From Sambucus nigra (lineage: Eukaryota > Streptophyta > Magnoliopsida > Dipsacales > Adoxaceae): a DNA stretch of 64,000 nt. A program made the translations under genes and the position numbers. Position 1 is the first letter of the stretch. Each line of letters opens with the position of its first letter. The notes beneath the pieces were generated by a model that was given only the letters and a program-made list of their open reading frames with translations, was not told the DNA's origin and ran no database searches. The stretch lies in assembly GCA_949130495.1 (NCBI GenBank), contig OX422213.1, positions 205,337,660 through 205,401,659 of the forward strand. The letters run 5' to 3'. Shown here one piece after another: positions 57,190 through 64,000 of this stretch.

Positions 57190-59934
57190 ATGGCGCAGGA
57201 TAACGCTACTAGAAGACTCAATTTTGATGACATACAGCATAATGAAGAACAAGCTGCAAGAGAACAGGAGGCCTTAAGAGATGGGGCTCCTCGGGGAGAG
57301 ATACCGCTGGCTCCAATAACGATAGGCGTCCCAGGGGCTGCACAACCCTCCACGAGCGTAGGGCTGGGACCTACCCAGATGGCGCTCCTCATGAGCAAAT
57401 TTTACGAGTTTTTGCAAACCCCAGTAGCTTCCACTATGCTGGGAGGATTGGAGACTAGTGCCTTCGTGACACCAGGAGTGGCCCCAGGGGCCCCACCAGG
57501 GGCAGGCGTTACGGGAGCGGTACCAGCAAGTGTACCCTCTGTTGTGAATCCCACTATGGGCGGCTCAGGCGTTTCAATGGCGCAACCGATAACGTTCGCT
57601 CCAGTTGCAACAAGCGCTCAACCATCTGCTCCGTTGCAGGTGGCCCCAGTGGCCTCGCCCTTGGAAGAGATGAGAAAAGAGATGCAGAAGGAGATGCTGA
57701 AGTTCATGCAGTCTTCCTCGCAGGCTGTGGGCGAGGTGGCAGCAGTCTACGACGACTTCCGGACACCTTACCCCCAGGAGTACAATGACGAACCCTACCC
57801 GAAGGACTATATTCCCCCTACCTTTGAAAAATATTCAGGGAAGGGGGGGAACCCGAAGGAGCACATCAAGCGTTTCGTCGAGCACCTGGGGGCGCATTGC
57901 AATGACAAAAAGCTTAGGCTGAGGGAGTTTTCCAAATCCTTGACTGATAAGGCCTACACTTGGTACTCTCACCTGCCTCCCAATAGTGTCTCCACGTGGG
58001 AGGAGATGCACGTGTCGTTTGTCCGAAAGTTCTTCTTGGCAGAAGATGAGTTCACCCTAACCCAACTTGGCAGGGAGAGGCAAAGGCCAGGAGAGGAGGT
58101 AGTGGCCTATATCCGAAGATTTAGAGAAAGGTCCCTTGACGTGAGGGAAGAAGCTAAGGAGGCCAGGTTACTACAAATTTGTGCTGAGGGATTACTTCCT
58201 GAGTATATCTGTCACTTGATCAATGAGACACGCGAGGGAACTTTTTCAGCTTTCTTAAAATCTGCAAGAAATATATCGTTGGTGGTGCGACCTAGCCCGG
58301 TAGTAGCCCCCATGATGTTCAGACAGACATTACAACCCCTCGGGGGAAGGACACAGGCCCCACGGGTAGGATATGTCGAGAGAGAAGATGGGGGCAAGGC
58401 TCAGAGGAAGGACAACAAAAGAAAGTTCGGAAGGGATAGGGAAGACCCGCCACCGTTGCCTTGTACGGTGGAGGAGGCTATGAGTTGCTATAACGCAATG
58501 GTCCAAGGCGGAACGGTTTACGAGCCAAAAGGTGTCCCGATAGAGGAGCCCGACGTGGCAACTAGGGCCAATCCCAAATATTGTCAGGTGCATCGAAAGG
58601 TCCAGCATCCAACAGAAAGCTGCTTCACGCTGCGAAGAATCATAGACAAGTACGTGAAGGCGGGAACGCTGCAAATTCCCCCACAAAACGTTAACAATAA
58701 CCCGCTCCCGGCGCACGGGGCCAATGTTGTGACGGCCTATGATGAAGAGGTAGAGCGAGAGGGGAGAGGGGCAACGAGGGAGTTCGATAAAGCACTTGAG
58801 TATTGCACTAGAGGAATGGCCAACGTAGTTCTGGCGTATGATGAAGCAAGTGCTAGGGACGCAGAAGACGCCTATAGCGTTGAGGGCGAGGAAACAGGTC
58901 CAATCATAGAATACAGCGCAGTTTCAAAATCCCCAAAGTTCGCTTGGTTCTTCGATCAAGTGGGGATACCAAAGGAGAGCAGACTGGAGATAACTCGGGC
59001 GATCCTTGACATCGCGAAGAAGGACGCGGTTCCCTCGCTGAAATGGAGAGGACCCATGGCGAGGCTGGTAAAAAAGTTCCTATCAGAGGTGACCTTCAGC
59101 GATGCGGATAGAGCTGTAAGGTTCCCTCATAACAGGCCCTTGTATGTGACGGCCAGTATCAACGGGGTTAGTTTTGCAAGAACGCTTATGGATGGGGGTG
59201 CTTCCATCAACATTATGCCGATCAACTCCTTCCACGCAGCTGATATCCCAGAAGAAAGGTTGGTCCCCATGCCTCTGGTAATCTCAGGGTATGACAACCA
59301 ATCTTCCAAATCCATTGGGTATGTGAATGTGGGAATTGTAATGGGAAATCTGAGTTCCCACATCAAGTTCCATGTAATAGAAAGTGCAACTTCCTATCAT
59401 TTACTAATAGGAAGAGTATGGATGCACAATCAAGGTTTAGTTCCTTCAACATATCATCAATGCGCCAAGGCGAATGTTAAAGGAACAGAAGTGACCATTA
59501 GGGCTACAAAAAGGCCCTTCGCCATCGAGGAAGCTCACTTTGTGGATGCGGCCTTTTATACGGAGTTGGAGGAAGATGCTCGAGTCCTAACAAGAAGAAT
59601 GGAGGGGGCATGGGTTCCCTCGATCAGAGATAGAATGGGGCCTCTGAACGAGCAAGGCAAAGAAGCCGCGAATAATGAAGGGGTGGGGGCCGAAGAAACC
59701 CATCAGGTGATCCCTCGACCCCAAGGTACTACGAAGCAGCTCAAAAACAAAGTAAAGCTTAGAATGGATCCTGTGGAGCATGAGGTCCAACGGCAAAGCG
59801 TGCTGAGTCGCTTCTCAGGGGGAATAATCGCTGAGGCTTCGAGAGAAAGGAAGAGGAAGGCCTTGGCAACAGCTACCAACAGGCAATGCAAGAAGGTGAT
59901 CACTGAGGAGGGGAAGGTGGTATACCGTTTATAA
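57190..59934 (+). CDS. gag: Gag-protease polyprotein of element 5
   Basis: An intact 914-codon frame. Residues 1-180 are low-complexity (Ala/Pro/Gly) with a short Lys/Glu/Met helix at 158-175. Residues 205-365 form the Retrotrans_gag domain (FEKYSGKGGNPKEHIKRFVE, AYTWYSHLP, WEEMHVSFVRKFF). A zinc motif C465-x2-H468-x4-H473-x4-C478 follows. The aspartic protease lies at about 650-760 with the active site LMDGGASINIM (Asp668; the usual DTGA/DSGA is DGGA here). The basic tail 850-914 leads towards RT. The ATG at 57190 is the first after the PBS. Gag packages the RNA and the protease cleaves the polyprotein. It ends at TAA 59932-59934, after which the same frame stays open into pol. Confidence 0.93.
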   Translation: MAQDNATRRLNFDDIQHNEEQAAREQEALRDGAPRGEIPLAPITIGVPGAAQPSTSVGLGPTQMALLMSKFYEFLQTPVASTMLGGLETSAFVTPGVAPGAPPGAGVTGAVPASVPSVVNPTMGGSGVSMAQPITFAPVATSAQPSAPLQVAPVASPLEEMRKEMQKEMLKFMQSSSQAVGEVAAVYDDFRTPYPQEYNDEPYPKDYIPPTFEKYSGKGGNPKEHIKRFVEHLGAHCNDKKLRLREFSKSLTDKAYTWYSHLPPNSVSTWEEMHVSFVRKFFLAEDEFTLTQLGRERQRPGEEVVAYIRRFRERSLDVREEAKEARLLQICAEGLLPEYICHLINETREGTFSAFLKSARNISLVVRPSPVVAPMMFRQTLQPLGGRTQAPRVGYVEREDGGKAQRKDNKRKFGRDREDPPPLPCTVEEAMSCYNAMVQGGTVYEPKGVPIEEPDVATRANPKYCQVHRKVQHPTESCFTLRRIIDKYVKAGTLQIPPQNVNNNPLPAHGANVVTAYDEEVEREGRGATREFDKALEYCTRGMANVVLAYDEASARDAEDAYSVEGEETGPIIEYSAVSKSPKFAWFFDQVGIPKESRLEITRAILDIAKKDAVPSLKWRGPMARLVKKFLSEVTFSDADRAVRFPHNRPLYVTASINGVSFARTLMDGGASINIMPINSFHAADIPEERLVPMPLVISGYDNQSSKSIGYVNVGIVMGNLSSHIKFHVIESATSYHLLIGRVWMHNQGLVPSTYHQCAKANVKGTEVTIRATKRPFAIEEAHFVDAAFYTELEEDARVLTRRMEGAWVPSIRDRMGPLNEQGKEAANNEGVGAEETHQVIPRPQGTTKQLKNKVKLRMDPVEHEVQRQSVLSRFSGGIIAEASRERKRKALATATNRQCKKVITEEGKVVYRL

Positions 59935-59994
59935 CGATGTGAGCGGGCGGCCGAAGAGACCGAGGATGGGGCTGACCCGTTATATGAGTGTTTC

Positions 59995-62900
59995 TTGATA
60001 GATCAACAGGGACAGTGTATGGTGATAGACAACTCCAACATACAGGAGTTCGTGGAGGAGGTCGCCGAAGAACCAGACTACATGGCAAATCAACCGAAGC
60101 CCCAGGCACAAGTGTGGGAGCGGTTGAACCTGGCAGAAGAAGGGGAAGACCCAAGGCCCATCTTCATCGCGAAGGATCTCGGTAAGGCGAAGCAAGAAGC
60201 CCTGGTTGGGCTAATCCGGGAGTTCATAGATGTCTTTGCGTGGAAGTATACCGAAATGGAAGGGCTAGATGAGGAAGTAAGCTGCCACAAGTTAAACGTG
60301 ACACCTTCAGCCATCCCGGTAAAACAGGCAACAAGAACTTATAAACCTGAGTTGGATTTGAAGATCAAGGAAGAGGTTCAGCGTTTATTGGCAGCAGGAT
60401 TCATCAAACCAATACAACATCCCCTGTGGCTATCTAGCATTGTGCCAGTAGGGAAGAAGGACAAGAATCAAATAAGGATCTGTGTGGATTTTAGAGATTT
60501 GAACAGGGCTTGCCCCAAAGATGAGTTCCCTCTACCTTCCATCGATAGCTTGATAGATGCCACGGCTGGACATGAGATGTATAGCTTCATGGATGGGTAC
60601 GTTGGGTACAATCAGATCAAGATGGACCCCGTGGACGCAGAGAAAACGGCATTCAGAACCCCGTTGGGCAATTTCATGTACAAAGTGATGCCGTTTGGAC
60701 TTAAGAACGCGGGAGCCACTTATCAAAGAACAATGATGGCCATTTTTCACGATTTCCTCCACAAATTTGTAGAATTCTATGTGGATGATTTGGTCATCAA
60801 ATCGAAGAAGGAGGAGTCCCACCTAAATGACTTAAAGAAGGTGTTTACTCGATGTAGGAAGTATAAACTAAGGATGAACCCATTGAAGTGCGTCTTCGGA
60901 GTAACATGTGGGAAGTTTCTAGGCTTTGTGGTTGATCGACAAGGGGTGCAGATGGACCAGGATAAACAACGCGCGATCTTAGAAATGCCGTACCCAAGAA
61001 CGGCGAAGGAGCTGAAAAGTTTCCTCGGTAAAGTCTCCTACCTTAGAAGATTTGTACCAGGATTGGCCGAGGTAACACACCCGTTGATGCAACTGCTGCG
61101 AAAGAACACAAAGTTCAGGTGGGAAAAGGATCACCAGGAGTCCCTCGATGAGTTGAAGAAACTGCTCGTGTCACCACAAATCATGGTTCCTCCACAGGCA
61201 GGAGCACCGTTGCAGCTATACCTCACCTCCACTACAAGGTCCGTTGGAGCTTTGCTGGCACAGGAGATCGACGGGCAAGAACGGCCAGTGTATTACCTCA
61301 GTAGAATCATACAGGGGCCGGAGATTAGATATAGCAGCCTAGAAAGGCATTGTTTGGCCTTAGTCTTTGTAGCACAAAAACTTAGACATTATATGCTGTC
61401 TTTTACAATTCATATTGTAACTAGATGTGATCCTATTAAGTACTTGTTGGCTAGAACTATCTTGATTGGCAGGGCAGCTAGGTGGTTCCTTATTCTCTCC
61501 GAATATGATTTAAAGTGTGTGGTTCCTCGTGCTATCAAGAGCCAGGCGTATGCTGATCTGTTGGCAATCTTTCCATCAGGAACGTTTGAACCACCTAAAG
61601 AAGACATTCCGGGAGACGACTTACAAGCCAACTATCTGGACACAACCGATGAGGAATGGACGATGCAGTTCGACGGGTCTTCGGCTGAAAAAAAAGGAGG
61701 GGCAGGGGTCATCCTTTCAAAAGGAACGGAGGAAATTTGCCTTTCCTACAAACTAGATTTCCCTTGCTCCAATAACGAAGCAGAATACGAAGCGTTGGTG
61801 CTAGGGTTGCTGGAGGCTCTTCGAAGGGGAATTCGTTCACTCTGCATCAAGGGTGATTCGAACTTAGTAATTCAGCAAGTTAATGGAGAATATGCGTTGA
61901 AACACATGAATTTGGCACCATACAGAACGATCATTCAAAGGCTCCTCAGCCAGTTCCATCGGGCCAAAATCAGAAGACATCCCAGAACAATGAACCGACA
62001 TCCAGACGCTTATGCCACTATTGCTCAAAAGATGGTCATGAGGAGCGATACGACTATTGTTACGATCCAACGAAGAACAGCTCCTTCGGTGATACAGTCA
62101 ATACTACCGACGGAGGGAGACGCGGGTTGGAGACGAGAGGTCAGGAAGCAACTGGAGTCTGGCGAAGGAGCTATGGGACTCAGAGAGTTGGCCCAATACT
62201 TTACAAACCAGGGAAATCTTTACTTCAGAAATGCAGGGGGATGGTTATCGAGATGCATTGGGCCAGAGGAAGCAGAGCGGAGGTTGAAGAAAACACATGA
62301 GGAGCACTGCGAAACAACTGAGATACCTCTTTATAGGAGAATTCAAAGAGAGGGATATTTTTGGCCTAAAATGAAACAGGATGCGGCAGCACTACAACGG
62401 AATTGTGATAAGTGTCAGCTATTTTTCGAAGCAGCTGAGTGCCATTTCATTGAAGCCCAAACAGACTGGAGGCGGCCCTATATCGACTTTATTCAGGATG
62501 GAATTGTCCCAACGGAGAAATTGGATGCGATGGGGCTAAGGCGAAGGGCCCCGAGGTTCTATATCCAAGAGGGGCAGCTTTATCGAAGGGGGTACTTCAA
62601 CAGGCCGTTGCGTTGCATTACAAAAGAAGAGGCAACTGAGGTCCTCAAACAAGCCCATGACCCAGCTCACATGGGAGGGGCCAAGTTATATGATCAGCTG
62701 ATGACGTTGGGGTATTATTGGCCAACGATGGAGAAAGACTCCGCCGAATTTGTCCGAAAATGCAAGGCTTGCCAGCTTCATGGAAATATGATCCATGCCC
62801 CATCGGTGGACTTACACTCTCTGGCAACGCCTTATCCTTTCCACACTTGGGCGTTCGACCTCGTGGGGGCGATACATCCTTCGTCGAGGGGTAAGATATG

Positions 62901-63687
62901 GATACTGGTAGCAACGGAGTGCTTTACAAAATGGGCTGAAGCAATACCACTTAGAAGGGCCACGGCTGGAGTAGTGAGTAGCTTCATCAGAGAGTATATC
63001 ATTTGCCGTTTTGGGATCCCAAAGGTTATTCTCTCAGATAATGGGACTCCCTTCGTCAACTCAGAAGTAACGATGCTCACAGACAAGTACTCCATTGTTC
63101 ATCACACTTCAACGGTAGCATACCCGAAGGGGAATGGTCAGGCTGAAGCAACTAACAAAACTCTGGTTAATATCTTGGCTAAAACGATGGAGGACTTTCC
63201 AGGATCGTGGGATGACAAGATACCAACAGTGTTGTGGGCCTATCGAACGACGAAGAGGAAGCCCACAGGGTACACTCCGTTCTCCCTTGTCTATGGGGCT
63301 GAGGCAATTCTTCCAGTAGAGTTGGAAGTTCCCTCGGCTCGATACGCCTTGCGAAGCAGCATGCTCCCTCAGAACAGGCATGTGCAGTTGGAGGCATTGG
63401 ATGAACACAGAGACAACGCGATGCAACATTTTCAAATGTATACAAAGCAGCTCTCTAGGGCATATGACAACATGGTAAGACCAAGGAGGTTCGTGGAGGG
63501 AGATCTCGTTTTGAAGGCAGCAGTGAAACACATTAGGGGACTTCCTCTGCCAAAGTTCGCAGCCAATTGGGAGGGGCCTTTCATCGTGAACGAAGCTCAT
63601 GATTCAGGTTATTGCCTAATTTCTAAGTTGGAGGAAGATAGGCCATTCAAAATTAACAATAAATGGCTGAAAGTATATCATGTGTAG
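59995..63687 (+). CDS. pol: RT-RNase H-aRNase H-integrase polyprotein of element 5
   Basis: An intact 1230-codon frame (open from 59935, in frame with gag-protease). RT: YSFMDGYVGYNQIKM (Asp200) and FYVDDLVIKS (Asp264/265). First RNase H, 395-500, lacks the first catalytic Asp (LTSTTRSVGALL). Second, archaeal-type RNase H, 554-680, has Asp560, Glu597, Asp621 and Asp671. Two zinc-binding HHCC units follow: 768-807 (H768, H771, C804, C807) and 888-926 (H888, H892, C923, C926). The integrase core has Asp955, Asp1015 and Glu1051 with exact D-x35-E spacing, then GAEAILPVELE and a C-terminal WEGPFIV. The dual RNase H marks the Tat lineage. The most probable translation is as part of a gag-pol fusion. 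All catalytic residues of RT, aRNase H and integrase are present, so the enzyme may be functional. Confidence 0.95.
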   Translation: MIDQQGQCMVIDNSNIQEFVEEVAEEPDYMANQPKPQAQVWERLNLAEEGEDPRPIFIAKDLGKAKQEALVGLIREFIDVFAWKYTEMEGLDEEVSCHKLNVTPSAIPVKQATRTYKPELDLKIKEEVQRLLAAGFIKPIQHPLWLSSIVPVGKKDKNQIRICVDFRDLNRACPKDEFPLPSIDSLIDATAGHEMYSFMDGYVGYNQIKMDPVDAEKTAFRTPLGNFMYKVMPFGLKNAGATYQRTMMAIFHDFLHKFVEFYVDDLVIKSKKEESHLNDLKKVFTRCRKYKLRMNPLKCVFGVTCGKFLGFVVDRQGVQMDQDKQRAILEMPYPRTAKELKSFLGKVSYLRRFVPGLAEVTHPLMQLLRKNTKFRWEKDHQESLDELKKLLVSPQIMVPPQAGAPLQLYLTSTTRSVGALLAQEIDGQERPVYYLSRIIQGPEIRYSSLERHCLALVFVAQKLRHYMLSFTIHIVTRCDPIKYLLARTILIGRAARWFLILSEYDLKCVVPRAIKSQAYADLLAIFPSGTFEPPKEDIPGDDLQANYLDTTDEEWTMQFDGSSAEKKGGAGVILSKGTEEICLSYKLDFPCSNNEAEYEALVLGLLEALRRGIRSLCIKGDSNLVIQQVNGEYALKHMNLAPYRTIIQRLLSQFHRAKIRRHPRTMNRHPDAYATIAQKMVMRSDTTIVTIQRRTAPSVIQSILPTEGDAGWRREVRKQLESGEGAMGLRELAQYFTNQGNLYFRNAGGWLSRCIGPEEAERRLKKTHEEHCETTEIPLYRRIQREGYFWPKMKQDAAALQRNCDKCQLFFEAAECHFIEAQTDWRRPYIDFIQDGIVPTEKLDAMGLRRRAPRFYIQEGQLYRRGYFNRPLRCITKEEATEVLKQAHDPAHMGGAKLYDQLMTLGYYWPTMEKDSAEFVRKCKACQLHGNMIHAPSVDLHSLATPYPFHTWAFDLVGAIHPSSRGKIWILVATECFTKWAEAIPLRRATAGVVSSFIREYIICRFGIPKVILSDNGTPFVNSEVTMLTDKYSIVHHTSTVAYPKGNGQAEATNKTLVNILAKTMEDFPGSWDDKIPTVLWAYRTTKRKPTGYTPFSLVYGAEAILPVELEVPSARYALRSSMLPQNRHVQLEALDEHRDNAMQHFQMYTKQLSRAYDNMVRPRRFVEGDLVLKAAVKHIRGLPLPKFAANWEGPFIVNEAHDSGYCLISKLEEDRPFKINNKWLKVYHV

Positions 63688-64000
63688 ACAGTTTGTTTGT
63701 ACCATCGATGTATTGGGTCTTCTTATTATGAATATACAAGTTTTACTGATGATATGAAATATAGACATTGATATGAAAGCAAGCATAACTCAGAGATAAA
63801 TTAAACAACGTACATTCTTCCATTCATTAAAGAAGAGAGCATTACAAGCAAAATAGGGAACTACTGCCCAGGAATTACATGAATGAAAGAAAGAAAATAT
63901 GTACAGGAGTTTTACTATGCTAGGAGAAACCACAGATCCGGGGAAGAGAAAAAATCCCCGGGGAGGCTCGAAGAAGCTGATGCAAACGAATTTTGAGCGT
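63688..64000. other. Region downstream of pol in element 5
   Basis: No plus-strand gene. On the minus strand a short open stretch (64000 to about 63920) ends in a stop and is followed by T-rich, AATGAA-containing sequence, as expected for the 3' end of another antisense gene like those of elements 1 and 4. Too little is visible to decide. Confidence 0.3.

Larger units (their letters stand above)
56021..64000 (+). mobile_element. Element 5: Tat-type Ty3/gypsy, near-intact, 3' part outside window
   Basis: LTR, PBS, gag-protease and RT-RNaseH-aRNaseH-integrase are in canonical order with long open frames. It is the youngest-looking element in the window, inserted within a CACTA element that itself interrupts a cox3 NUMT. 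Whether the 3' LTR exists cannot be seen. Confidence 0.9.

Overview
The window is nuclear DNA of a flowering plant, probably a eudicot. It is AT-rich, repeat-dense intergenic or heterochromatic sequence, and I see no intact ordinary host gene. Nearly everything recognisable comes from transposable elements nested in or beside one another. There is also a fragment of mitochondrial cox3, several foldback (MITE-like) elements, and microsatellites. The species cannot be named from the sequence alone.

Layout. (1) 1-11619: a minus-oriented Ty3/gypsy element of the Tat type (RT, two RNase H domains, integrase), with its 5' end lost at about 11619. Between its pol and its missing 3' LTR lie two plus-strand (antisense) genes with their own TATA boxes: a multi-exon plant-mobile-domain gene (2747-4886) and a 429-codon single-exon gene (5496-6785). 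Beyond them are a 40-bp palindromic tandem array (about 545-2262) and a 172-bp repeat. (2) 11620-18483: AT-rich sequence, then a decayed plus-strand Helitron (Rep with HUH motif, PIF1-like helicase). (3) 18485-24124: a minus-oriented Ty1/copia element of Sirevirus-like type with its 5' LTR and PBS. (4) 24240-33556: a minus-oriented Ty3/gypsy chromovirus-like element and related LTR pieces, with a copia-type LTR nested inside. (5) 33557-34940: remains of an RPA70-like gene on the plus strand, most likely the distal part of the Helitron split by (3) and (4). (6) 34940-41837: AT-rich DNA with MITEs, a 1.8-kb TIR element and large (CT)n(TA)n repeats. (7) 41838-51899: a structurally complete LTR element (TSD CTATT) in minus orientation. 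It has lost RT and RNase H, contains an inverted gag-protease block, and carries a three-exon antisense gene and a 98-bp tandem array. (8) 51900-56020: unassigned DNA, a foldback element, a cox3 NUMT and a CACTA-type transposon end. (9) 56021-64000: a young plus-strand Tat-type gypsy element with 5' LTR, PBS, a 914-aa gag-protease frame and a 1230-aa RT-RNaseH-aRNaseH-integrase frame. The two frames are separated by one in-frame TAA, and the 3' LTR lies beyond the window.

The most interesting pattern is that two separate Tat-type elements (1 and 7) carry antisense genes in the same slot between pol and the 3' LTR, together with long tandem arrays of short palindromic units. Reading frames and splice phases of these antisense genes are largely preserved, and decay is mostly by nonsense substitutions rather than frameshifts. 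This suggests the genes were functional until recently in the history of each element.
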